Positions 51,856 through 60,900 of a stretch of DNA of 64,000 nt are shown here, one piece after another; positions within the stretch are counted from its first letter, which is position 1; every line of letters starts with the position of its first letter. Made by a program: the position numbers and the translations under genes. Source of the DNA: Limibacterium fermenti (GTDB taxonomy: Bacteria; Bacteroidota; Bacteroidia; Bacteroidales; Dysgonomonadaceae). The stretch is taken from positions 1,860,001-1,924,000 of the forward strand of contig NZ_CP159486.1 in NCBI RefSeq assembly GCF_041902845.1. Reading direction: 5' to 3'. The notes under the pieces are model-generated. The model saw only the letters and a list, made by a program, of their open reading frames with translations, was not told the origin of the DNA and ran no database searches.

Positions 51856-52586
51856 TTAATTCTTTTCGCTTTGCGCGCAAGTTTGCGGAACACCTCATCC
51901 ATATTTTGTGCCTGAGATTGCTGCTTCAGATTATGAGGAGTATCCAGCGCATCGATGCGTCCATCGACCATGATCGATACCCGGTCGCAATACTCCGCTT
52001 CATCCATATAGTGAGTCGTTACGAAGACAGTGATGCCCTTATAAGCCGCATCGAGGATCATCTCCCAAAATTGCCGTCGCGCGGTCGGATCCACTCCTCC
52101 CGTAGGTTCGTCAAGAAAGACAATCTTCGGCGTATGGAAGATGGCAATCGAAAAGGCGAGCTTTTGCTTCCATCCCAACGGCAAGGAAGCCACCATCGTG
52201 TCGCGCTCCGACTCAAAATCAAGCTGTTTCAACAACCGGCGGGTGTTTTCTTTTATCTCCTTATCATTCATGCCGTAAATGCCTGCGAAGAGTCGTATGT
52301 TCTCCCACACTTTCAAATCTTCGTAAAGAGAAAACTTCTGACTCATGTACCCGATGTTGTGTTTGATTTGTTCATTCTCTTTGAAGATATCATAACCGGC
52401 TACCGTGCCCTTGCCGGAGGTCGGATTACTAATGCCGCAGAGCATTTGGATGGCGGTTGTCTTTCCTGCGCCGTTCGCTCCCAGAAAACCGAAGATCTCG
52501 CCTTCTTTTACGTCGAAAGATATATGATCGACCGCCGTAAAGCTGCCGAATTTCTTCGTTAATTCCGATACTTCTATTACGTTCAT
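51852..52586 (-). CDS. ABC transporter ATPase (YbhF-type half)
   Basis: 244 residues. Walker A GFLGANGAGKTTAI, Q-loop region NIGYMSQKF, degenerate signature SLPLGWKQKLAFS (LPLGW instead of LSGGQ) as known in YbhF-like halves, Walker B IVFLDEPTGGVDP, and switch His in TTHYMDEAEYCDR. One of two ATPases of the exporter. A gap of 39 bases with heptamer repeats separates it from the upstream ATPase. Confidence 0.92.
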   Translation of the reverse strand: MNVIEVSELTKKFGSFTAVDHISFDVKEGEIFGFLGANGAGKTTAIQMLCGISNPTSGKGTVAGYDIFKENEQIKHNIGYMSQKFSLYEDLKVWENIRLFAGIYGMNDKEIKENTRRLLKQLDFESERDTMVASLPLGWKQKLAFSIAIFHTPKIVFLDEPTGGVDPTARRQFWEMILDAAYKGITVFVTTHYMDEAEYCDRVSIMVDGRIDALDTPHNLKQQSQAQNMDEVFRKLARKAKRIN

Positions 52587-52594
52587 CTTATTAA

Positions 52595-52636
52595 TTCATA
52601 ATTCATAATTCTGCATTGTCCATTGCTAATTGTCTA
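52595..52636. repeat. Heptamer array between the two ATPase genes
   Basis: Six 7-base units in register (TTCATAA twice, TTCTGCA, TTGTCCA, TTGCTAA, TTGTCTA). It covers the 39-base spacer and runs into the end of the upstream ATPase gene. Confidence 0.85.
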
Positions 52637-53528
52637 TCGTCATGTCGAGAAAAAAATCTTCCACGGTAGGCGATATGGGTTCGAGGTGTATCTGCCCGTA
52701 ACCCTTCGAGGAAAGATATTGCTGAAAATCACGCTCGGAAAACCCTTCTTCTACGGCGACATGATGCGACTCGCCAAAGGCGAAGCACGACCGTACGTGG
52801 GGATAGCTCCGTATGCTTTTTAACAATCCGCGCACATTCCCTGCGTGCAGCGACCATAACGAACGCCGGTAACTCGAAATGATTCCCTGTGGGGTGTCGA
52901 TTCCCAGAAAACGGCCTTTCTGGATAAGGGCAATGCGGTCGCACAGGCTCGCCTCATCCATATAGGCGGTCGACACCAATATGGTGATTCCCTGCTTTTT
53001 CAACTGCCGTAGCATGTCCCAAAATTCTTTGCGCGACACGGGGTCGACGCCCGTTGTGGGCTCATCCAATAACAAAACCTCGGGTTTGTGTATTAATGCG
53101 CAGCATAACGCCAGCTTCTGCTTCATTCCTCCCGACAGGCGGCCTGCACGGCGTGTTTTGAAAGGCTCTATCTGTTGGTAGATGTCTTTTACCAGATGAT
53201 AATTTTCCTCGATGGTCGTATTGAAAACCGTCGCGAACAAGTAGAGATTTTCTTCTACGGTCAAGTCCTGATAAAGCGAAAACTTGCCCGGCATATACCC
53301 GATCATGCGGCGTATCTTTTCGTAATCTTTTACCACATCCACGCCGTTCATTAGCGCCGAACCGCTGTCGGGCAGCAAAAGGGAAGCCAATATGCGGAAC
53401 AAAGAAGTCTTGCCGGCGCCGTCGGGCCCGATAATGCCGAATATCTCCGCATCGTTCACCGAGCACGAAACACCCGCCAAGGCAACGATGTGCCCGTAGG
53501 ACTTATGTAAGTCGCGAACGTCAATCAT
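52626..53528 (-). CDS. ABC transporter ATPase (upstream half)
   Basis: 300 residues from the ATG at 53528 (MIDVRDLHKSYGH); a longer frame to 53561 overlaps the HlyD gene too far. Walker A GIIGPDGAGKTSLFRIL, signature LSGGMKQKLALC, Walker B VLLLDEPTTGVDP, then the switch region VSTAYMDEASLCDR (a Tyr-Met in place of the His). The C-terminal tail of about 80 residues is an accessory domain. The start overlaps the HlyD stop by 8 bases. Confidence 0.92.
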   Translation of the reverse strand: MIDVRDLHKSYGHIVALAGVSCSVNDAEIFGIIGPDGAGKTSLFRILASLLLPDSGSALMNGVDVVKDYEKIRRMIGYMPGKFSLYQDLTVEENLYLFATVFNTTIEENYHLVKDIYQQIEPFKTRRAGRLSGGMKQKLALCCALIHKPEVLLLDEPTTGVDPVSRKEFWDMLRQLKKQGITILVSTAYMDEASLCDRIALIQKGRFLGIDTPQGIISSYRRSLWSLHAGNVRGLLKSIRSYPHVRSCFAFGESHHVAVEEGFSERDFQQYLSSKGYGQIHLEPISPTVEDFFLDMTIDN

Positions 53529-54438
53529 GATTGCCGGACTTGTCAAAACGGACTTCCCCATACATGCCTATTTTCAAATAACCATCGTTTTCGACGGCTA
53601 TCTTCACGGCATACACCATGTTGGCACGCTCGTCTTTCGTCTGAATGGTTTTGGGCGTAAACTCGGCCTTATCCGATATCCACGAAACCGTTCCGTCGTA
53701 GGTTTTCATCTGTCCGTTCCCGGCATCGACACTCACGCTCACCTTGTCGTTGAGTTTGAGTTGCGACAACTGCTCGTTCGAAATATAGGCCCGCAGAAAC
53801 ATGTTGTTCAGATCGGCGACCTTAAACAGTGGCGTACCGATATTGGCCAGTTCCCCGACTTCGGCGTATTTATTAAGGACGACACCCGAAATAGGCGAAC
53901 GGATAATGCATTTTTGCAATTGATCGTCCAACTGCGCGACTTGGATGTCGAGGGCCGAGCTCTGTGCCGAAATATGGTCGCTGCTCTTTTGCAAGGTCGA
54001 TGTTTGCGCGGAAAGTTGCTTACGCAGTACCTCCAATTGCGAATGGATGTCGTCGAGTTGTTTACTGTTGGCGGCGTTCGCCTCGATGAGTTTTTCGGTG
54101 CGCGCTTTTTCACGTTCGAGTGTGGCGATTTGCTCTTCGATAACGGCAACTTGCGTATCGATGTTAGGGCGCTGCGCCCGTACGCCTCGCACATTGGAGA
54201 GCAGGCTCATCTTCTGCAAGTAGAGTTGCGTGCTGTCGATGTATCCGAGCGATTGTCCGGCCTCTATCGATCGCCCTTCCACCAAATCGAAGGCTTCTAT
54301 TTTTCCGGCTGCTTGCGACGAGACGATAATTTCGGTGGCCTCGAAAGCGCCGGTAGCGTCGAACCGGTTGTTGCCTCCGGAGCAAGACGCAAAGGCTATC
54401 AGTACGATAGCGGAAAAGAGTTTATTATTCGAGTTCAT
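53521..54438 (-). CDS. HlyD-family adaptor lipoprotein (membrane fusion protein)
   Basis: 305 residues with a lipoprotein signal (IVLIAFASC, Cys about 19). Lipoyl-like halves (VSSQAAGKIEAFDLVEGRSI and IRSPISGVVLNKYAEVGELA) flank a long alpha-hairpin coiled coil (residues 90-165), then a beta-barrel part (NDKVSVSVDAGNGQ). It links the inner-membrane ABC pump to TolC. Short hairpin length fits YbhG-type adaptors. Confidence 0.92.
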   Translation of the reverse strand: MNSNNKLFSAIVLIAFASCSGGNNRFDATGAFEATEIIVSSQAAGKIEAFDLVEGRSIEAGQSLGYIDSTQLYLQKMSLLSNVRGVRAQRPNIDTQVAVIEEQIATLEREKARTEKLIEANAANSKQLDDIHSQLEVLRKQLSAQTSTLQKSSDHISAQSSALDIQVAQLDDQLQKCIIRSPISGVVLNKYAEVGELANIGTPLFKVADLNNMFLRAYISNEQLSQLKLNDKVSVSVDAGNGQMKTYDGTVSWISDKAEFTPKTIQTKDERANMVYAVKIAVENDGYLKIGMYGEVRFDKSGNHD

Positions 54439-54444
54439 TATGAA

Positions 54445-54486
54445 TTGCTTATTACTAATTTTGCATTGTCAATTATTAATTGTCGA
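54445..54486. repeat. Heptamer array between HlyD and TolC genes
   Basis: Six 7-base units in register (TTGCTTA, TTACTAA, TTTTGCA, TTGTCAA, TTATTAA, TTGTCGA), again covering most of the spacer and touching the end of the TolC gene. Confidence 0.8.
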
Positions 54487-55750
54487 TCGTCCATTTCAAT
54501 TGGTAGATCGCCGCCAGATGCTGTATTTCGTGCAACGCCATTGATTGCCGCGCTGCTTTCAAGGCATTGATCTCTTCGATTAAGTCCGAGACAGTCATCG
54601 TACCGTTTTCCACCTTCACCTCGGCAGCCTCCTTTATCTGCCGGCGCAAGCGGATGATTTCCTCGTCATCCTGCATCGTACGACGGTATGTCTCTATTTC
54701 GTTTTGCTGTAAAGGAATCTGAGTATTCAAATTGTAAAGAAAGGTCTCGCGTTGAGCGGCAACCGATTGTTTTTGCCAATCGATGCTTTTCTTTTCGTTT
54801 TTGTACGTGTACAAATTCCCCAAGTTCCACGATAAGGTGACTCCTCCCACAAAAAGAGGGGCGAATTTCTTTTCGAACAGGGTGAGTCCGGGCTTGCCGT
54901 AACCAGCCTGAGCAAACGCCGCAATCACGGGCATGTTCTTCGCCTGCAGGAGGCTCTGTTGCGATTGAAGAAGTAATTCCTGCGCCTCAAAGATATTCAG
55001 CTCGGGACGGCGGACACCAGGCGATAAAGGCAAATCGGGTGGGGCAGGTTTCGCTAACGGCGTATCTGCAGAGACTTCGCGGCCAATCAATACCGATAGC
55101 ACTTTGCGATATGCATCGATGGCCGACTCCATTTGAATCCGCTGCTGACGCGCTTTCAATTGCTCCACTTTGATGGCGTTCAAGTCGGTGCTATTGGCAA
55201 CCCCGTTGGCGATGTAGCTCTCCACTTTGTCGTAATTGCGTTGCAGCTCTTCATCCAGAATATCCTGTTGAGCCAACTGTTCCTGTAGTAACAAAATACC
55301 GAAAAACACATTATTCACGCGTTCTCCCAGGGCGTACACCTCGCTTTGCAGCTTTTGCTTTTCGAGCCCGGCGTTGGCTCTTACCTGCTCTTTTTGCGCT
55401 GCTATCCGGCCGCCGTCCCAAATCAACTGGCTCACATCTGCCGTCACCTGATACTGGTCTTTATCGGGCGACGGAATGTCGATGCCCGGGATATCAATGG
55501 GAATTTTTACCACATCCGACTGGTATGCGGCTTTGGCATTGAGCGACACTTGCGGCAGCCAGGCCGTGTTGGCATTGGCCAGCGTAAAGCTTTTCGTGTG
55601 TTCGATGACTTCCATTTGCGCAATGGCGGGATAATGTTCTTCGGCCAACTGGCGGCACTCATCGAGCGTCAAGGTATGCACTTGCGCTTGGGCAGGCAGC
55701 AGAAAAGCGAAAAGGCCCATCATGCCGGCCATAAAGTAATTCAGGTTCAT
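54476..55750 (-). CDS. TolC-family outer-membrane efflux protein
   Basis: 424 residues from the ATG at 55750; the longer frame to 55783 would overlap the TetR gene deeply. Signal peptide NLNYFMAGMMGLFAFLLPAQA. Two OEP repeats with long helices (LTLDECRQLAEEHYPAIAQME; SVLIGREVSADTPLAK) and a second half with RQSMALHEIQHLAAIYQL. It provides the outer-membrane channel of the tripartite exporter. The start shares 4 bases with the TetR stop. Confidence 0.93.
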   Translation of the reverse strand: MNLNYFMAGMMGLFAFLLPAQAQVHTLTLDECRQLAEEHYPAIAQMEVIEHTKSFTLANANTAWLPQVSLNAKAAYQSDVVKIPIDIPGIDIPSPDKDQYQVTADVSQLIWDGGRIAAQKEQVRANAGLEKQKLQSEVYALGERVNNVFFGILLLQEQLAQQDILDEELQRNYDKVESYIANGVANSTDLNAIKVEQLKARQQRIQMESAIDAYRKVLSVLIGREVSADTPLAKPAPPDLPLSPGVRRPELNIFEAQELLLQSQQSLLQAKNMPVIAAFAQAGYGKPGLTLFEKKFAPLFVGGVTLSWNLGNLYTYKNEKKSIDWQKQSVAAQRETFLYNLNTQIPLQQNEIETYRRTMQDDEEIIRLRRQIKEAAEVKVENGTMTVSDLIEEINALKAARQSMALHEIQHLAAIYQLKWTIDN

Positions 55751-56346
55751 ACGGTTTTCTTTTTTAACGATTGAATGATCCATCCCTGCATTTTTTCTTT
55801 TCGTGAAAGCACGAACTCTTCAAATTCCTCTTCTTTAAACATTCCTGCTGAGACGAACAATGCTTTTGAAACGAAAGGGAAAATTATCAGGCTCAGGACG
55901 TTCATGATGAAATCGGCAGGCGTAATATCTATCGCCGCTTCGTCGAGTTGCTTCTGTATGACCGGCAGTGCCGATAGCCGCGCAATCTTTAAAAGAGGGG
56001 CCAACATATTTTGGTTCGTCCTCATTTCGTTCAACACAAATAAAGCCAGATCCCCGTTCTCAAGAAGCAGAGTGGTATAAGTGTTGACGAGCAATGTCAT
56101 TTTTTCTTTCAACTCGATGCTCTCATCGGCCAACAGCGGATTCAGGGAACCAAATAGTTGCTCGATCTTTTGCTTGATCACCATTTTAAACAAATTTTCC
56201 TTGCTGCGGAAATAATAGTTGATAAGCGCCAAATTGGTGTCGGACTCCTGACTGATGTCGCGCAACCGGGTAGCCGCATACCCCTTCTCTGAAAATAAAC
56301 GCGAGGCGGCCTGAATAATTTTTTGCTCGGTAGATAATGGTTCCAT
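55747..56346 (-). CDS. TetR-family transcriptional regulator
   Basis: 199 residues. N-terminal helix-turn-helix: KIIQAASRLFSEKGYAATRLRDIS followed by NLALINYYFRSKENLFKMVI (parts of the TetR_N domain), then a helical ligand-binding domain. It is the first gene of the exporter operon and probably represses it until an inducer binds. A palindrome overlapping the -33 element upstream is the likely operator. Confidence 0.94.
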   Translation of the reverse strand: MEPLSTEQKIIQAASRLFSEKGYAATRLRDISQESDTNLALINYYFRSKENLFKMVIKQKIEQLFGSLNPLLADESIELKEKMTLLVNTYTTLLLENGDLALFVLNEMRTNQNMLAPLLKIARLSALPVIQKQLDEAAIDITPADFIMNVLSLIIFPFVSKALFVSAGMFKEEEFEEFVLSRKEKMQGWIIQSLKKKTV

Positions 56347-56368
56347 TTCTTTTTACATATTTCGCAGG

Positions 56369-56405
56369 CAAAGATAAATCGCTTTTCTGTTTTAAACAAG
56401 TGTTT
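56369..56405 (-). promoter_or_regulatory. Exporter-operon promoter with overlapping TetR operator
   Basis: On the minus strand: CTTG (56397-56400), 20 bases, TATCTTTG (56369-56376). The palindrome AAACA-AG-TGTTT (56394-56405) covers the -33 element, the position expected for a repressor site. Start near 56363, about 17 bases before the TetR ATG. Confidence 0.75.
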
Positions 56406-56631
56406 TAATTTTATGTCCTGTTTTTTAAGATACTTTATTCCTTTACTGTTCCACACCTTTTTCCATCATAAATCGCGTAAAAACACGATCTTTATGCCCG
56501 TCAAGTCCACATGTTTTCATTCTGTTTTCTTTTTGAAGTGAATAAAAAGCAAGATATGAAAAAGGACTTGACTTTCTTCAATATACGCACTAAATTATGC
56601 GATGCATCACTCCTACATTTTTATGTATCTG

Positions 56632-56662
56632 TGTGATAATTCATTTTTATCATGTATATTTG
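56632..56662 (+). promoter_or_regulatory. Promoter of the DUF4382 lipoprotein gene
   Basis: TATATTTG (56655-56662) with TGTG (56632-56635) 19 bases upstream as a one-mismatch -33. The ATG lies 20 bases downstream at 56683. Confidence 0.6.
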
Positions 56663-56682
56663 CATCGTTAAGAACAAAAACG

Positions 56683-57480
56683 ATGATGAAAAAAATCCTG
56701 CCCCTTCTTTTAGTAATAGGTATATGGAGTTGCTCGAATAACGATCCGAGCGAAAATGCGGCACGGTTGCGCATAAAACTCACCGATGCGCCGTCTCTCA
56801 CGTTGAAAGGATTGCAAATTGAAATCGATTCGATCGAAGTGTCGTTGTACGATACGGGAGACGATTGGGTAGCGCTCGATTATGGCGGCGGAACATATAA
56901 TATGTTACCGTTAAGCAACGGGAACACCCAACAAATCTCCGACCAGTATTTTCCGGCCGACGGCATCATTCAACGCATAAAATTACTGTTTGGCGATGGA
57001 AATAAACTGCAAACGACCGAGGGGGATAAAGAGTTGATTCTCGCCGAAGAGAATCGTGAAGTGATTATCGAGGGGGTGAATGCGGCATTGTATTCGCATG
57101 TGGTTTGCAACATTGTGATCGATATCAATGCCTTGATTTCGGTGACGGAATCCAACGGCAACTATTACCTGACTCCGGTCATGCGGGCTTTTGACGAGGC
57201 GTTCACCGGATCATTGCGCGGATATGTTTCCCCGGCCATGGCAAATGCGACTGCCTTGATCGCCAGTGAAGGAGATACGCTTATTTCACTGCCCGAACCG
57301 GACGGGAAGTTTATGTTTCTCGGTTTGAAGGAAGGTCCTTGGAAAATATTTTTGGTTTCGCCCCCTGATTCGGGCTATGTGGATACTGTTTTTGTCGACA
57401 CGGTGAAAATGGGTAAGATACGCGATATTGTGCCGAAGCCCATTGTGCTGAAGAAACGAACGGAAGACGCGCAGAAATGA
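56683..57480 (+). CDS. DUF4382-domain lipoprotein
   Basis: 265 residues from the ATG at 56683 (the open frame from 56602 runs through the promoter). Lipobox GIWSC (Cys about 17). The DUF4382 domain follows (LRIKLTDAPSLTLKGLQIEI, DSIEVSLYDTGDDWVAL in parts; DGIIQRIKLLFGDGN), then a carboxypeptidase-like regulatory fold (FTGSLRGYVSPAMAN, EPDGKFMFLGLKEGPW) and a DTVKMGKIRDIVP tail. A surface or periplasmic beta-sandwich lipoprotein, function unknown. The gene stands alone. Confidence 0.85.
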   Translation: MMKKILPLLLVIGIWSCSNNDPSENAARLRIKLTDAPSLTLKGLQIEIDSIEVSLYDTGDDWVALDYGGGTYNMLPLSNGNTQQISDQYFPADGIIQRIKLLFGDGNKLQTTEGDKELILAEENREVIIEGVNAALYSHVVCNIVIDINALISVTESNGNYYLTPVMRAFDEAFTGSLRGYVSPAMANATALIASEGDTLISLPEPDGKFMFLGLKEGPWKIFLVSPPDSGYVDTVFVDTVKMGKIRDIVPKPIVLKKRTEDAQK

Positions 57481-57560
57481 CGGGGCGGGGACAAGCATCG
57501 TCCATTGTCGAAGATGCGGCACAAAAAGTCGCACGCGGCATGCCCTAACTTCCATCGACA

Positions 57561-57897
57561 GCGTATAAAGTCAGTCACGGGGCGTATAAAGTCATCCTCG
57601 CAGCGGACAAAGTCACTCCTACAGCGTGCAAATTCGCTCTCACAGCGCACAAATTCGCTCTCACAGCGTAAAAAGTTGCTCGTACCGGCACATGAAGTCA
57701 TTCGCGCAGCGGATAAAGTCGTTCTTGCAGCGTAAAAAGTGAGTCTGACATGACAAGATGTCAATCTCGCACGATACGAACTCAAGCCGACAGGCCATAA
57801 TGTTTATCTCGCTTAATATATTCTTTATCTGACAGGCTATTTTGTCAATCTGACGGGCTATTTTGTTAATCTGACATCCTCTTTTCACGATCTGACG
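57561..57897. repeat. 21-base-period degenerate intergenic array (locus C)
   Basis: Sixteen units of 21 bases (one has an extra base near 57708) fill most of the gap between convergent genes. Early units share GCGTATAAAGTC or GCGCACAAATTCGCTC; later units share GGCTATTTTGTCAATCTGAC. The sequence drifts gradually along the array while the period stays. Apparent Cys-rich heptapeptide frames across it (for example FVRCESE / FARCRSD) come from the period and are not genes. The rest of 57481-57958 holds nothing recognisable. Confidence 0.9.
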
Positions 57898-57958
57898 GTC
57901 AATAGGGTCGCCTTTTAGGTTGTGAAGAGGGCTTGGATCAAGGCGTATCAAGTTTCCG

Positions 57959-60900
57959 CTACTCCGTTTTGATTCTCCTTAAATATTCCGACGGCGGCAT
58001 CCCGAACTCTTCTTTAAAACATTGCCTGAAATACACCGGACTGCTGATGCCTACGCGGAAAGCGATCTCCGAAATGGTGTACCTGCCCGTTAAAAGGAGT
58101 TCTTCGGCATGCTTCATCCTTATTTTACGGATAAATTCGTTCGTCGAGATGCCGGTAAGACCTTTTATTTTTCGGTAAAGGGTAGAACTGCTCATGAATA
58201 ATTTATCGGAAAGATAACCGATATCGATTTTTTCATCTTCGAGGTTGTTTTCAATTAATTGAGTAAGGCTCCGGATAAACTCGTTGTCGATTTGATTAAT
58301 CGAATCTTTAAGCATATCGCTTTTACTGTTTAATTTTAAATTGAATTTAATTTGATCCGCCAACTTCTTCCGGATATCCAGCAAATTATTGATGCGGCTG
58401 CGCAACAAGGTCGCACTAAATGGTTTGGTAAGATAGGAATCGGCCCCCGACAGATAACCTTCTTCCTTATCATCAATAGAGGTTTTAGCCGTAAGCAGAA
58501 TTACCGGTATATGGCTTGTGCGTATATCTTCTTTCACTATCTTGCAAAAAGTTATGCCGTCCATGCCGGGCATCATAATGTCGCTCACTATAATATCGGG
58601 AATATGGGCAAAAGCGGCCTTGCACCCCTCGTCCCCTTCGGCGGCGGTAATTACGTCGAAGCCATCGGAAAAAGAATCCGAAATATAATCGCGTATATCC
58701 GTATTATCTTCTACCACCAATAAGATAGGCCTTCCGTTAGCCGTTATATCGGGAAGCGTTTCCTGCTGCTCGATTTCCTTTGTATCGTTTCCCTCACTAT
58801 GTAAAGCCGAGGGATAATAATTGTGTGTAAGCAACGAAAAGTAAAAACTGCTTCCCTTGTCGAGTTCGCTTTCTACCCGTATTTCCCCCTCGTGCAATAG
58901 AGCTAAATTCTTTACTAAAGCCAACCCTATTCCGGTACCGGAAGCCTGTTTCCCGTTTTTTATTTGATAATAACGTTCAAAGATATGTTCTTGCTCTTCT
59001 TTAGGAATACCGTAACCGGTATCGGTGACCTTTATTTCCGTATAGGGTACATCCTCCTTTTGAGTAGTATATAAAGAGAGTATTATCCGGCCCTTATCGG
59101 TATATTTGATTGCATTGGATATCAGGTTGTCCAAGATGGTATTTACCACTTCCTTGTCAAAATACAAAGGCATATTTTCATTTTCCAGATCAATGGAAAT
59201 ATCCACGGATGGTTTCGGGTTGAGTTCTTGATATTTCAGCCCTATTTCGGTTACCAGTTCGGAAATGTTTCCTTTGCTCACACAGAGTTTTTTGTTTTGA
59301 GTTTCTGTTTTTCGAAACTCCAGCAATTGGTTGATCAGATTAAGAAGGCGCAAGGCGTTTTGCCTTACTACGGAAATCTTTTGATGTTGCTTCGGTAAAA
59401 GGCCCGGATCCTTTTGCAAATCTTCCAAGGGGCCTAAAATCAATGTCAACGGAGTACGGAGTTCGTGGGTGATATTCGTATAAAAGCGCAAGCGTTCGCT
59501 ATTGAGTTCCTGTTCGTGTTCATGATTTTTCTTTTCCAATTCGTACGAGCTCTGTATGTCTATCCTTTTCTTATAGGCATATAAAATAGCAAATACAATG
59601 GACGCGGCTATAATAAAATAAAACGCTTTAGCCCACCATGAGAGCCATATGGGAGGTTGTATATGAATGGACAGGGTATAGATGTCATTCGACGGTGTCT
59701 GGTTTTTCATCCGTGCGCTCACTTCGAATCGGTACCGGCCGGGAGGAATGTTGCGGAACGTGACGTTGTTGTCTTCAACGGTATGCCATCCGTCATCTAT
59801 CCCTTTCAGCCGGTAAGCATAATCCACTTGATCGGCCAACGAGTAGTCCTGGACATTAAAGAATATGCTGAATGTATTTTGCTTATGGGTAAGTTCTATG
59901 TCTTTATTTTGATCATTAAAATAATTGATCGATTTCCTTTCGTTTTCAGCCGTCGAAGCTTCGTAAATTTTCATCTCGGTAATGATGACCGGAGGCACTT
60001 CCTGTCGGCGCAGTACCGTGAACGGTTCGAAAAAGTAGGTCCCGTTGATGGATCCGAAGTAAATGACATCTTTATTGTTATCTTTCACAACGGCGCTCGA
60101 AAAACTTCTTAAAGGAATTCGCCCGAAATGATTATAACTTTGAAACTGTGACGATTCTTCCTCGTAGCACGATATGCCGGCGTTGGTACTGAACCATATA
60201 TTGCCGTCCCTGTCCTCCGTTATGGCGCGGATATAAACATTTGACAGTCCCTCTTCGCGACCATATGCGCGGTACCCGGTGGAATCCGGTTCGGTAAAAC
60301 AGACCAATCCCTCTCCGGTAGCCACCCAAACACGTCCGTGCGAATCGGGGAAGAGATAATTGATTGTATTGGAACAGAAACCGGTATGTTCATTATAGGA
60401 GCGAATAAGTTCCATTTCGGGAGTATAAACCGCTAATCCTCCGCCGAAAGTGCCTACCCATATACGTCCTTGGCGGTCTTCTACGAGGCTTCGAACCAAA
60501 TTTTCCGGCAACCGGGCGTTTTGTTTATTGTAGTGCCTGATCTGATGACGGCTTACGGGGTCGAAGACATAGATACCCGTATTCGTTCCCACCCATATAT
60601 TTGCATGGCTGTCTTCATAAAAACAACGGATGTCCGAGTCGTTTTTTCCATCCAGCAAAACGGGAGTGATTTTCTTCGTCTTATGGTTGTAATGATTGAT
60701 TCCTTTGACAAATGTTCCGATCCAAATATTGTCCTGAGAATCTTTTAATAAAGCTTGCACGGTATTTTGCGATAAATCGTTCGATTCTTTTGAATAAACT
60801 TTTATGCGTTTGCCGTTATCGAATACATTGATCCCCCCTCCGTCAGTCCCGATCCATAATCTTTTTTCCGCGTCGAAGCATAAACTGAGTGTCGTTCTGT

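Noticed and set aside
15694..57897. CRISPR arrays at the three 21-base loci
   Set aside because: Units have no constant repeat alternating with variable spacers, and no cas genes are in the window.
57375..57951. Several overlapping Cys-rich heptad frames on both strands
   Set aside because: They mirror the 21-base period of array C in different frames; no frame is favoured, so they are not genes.
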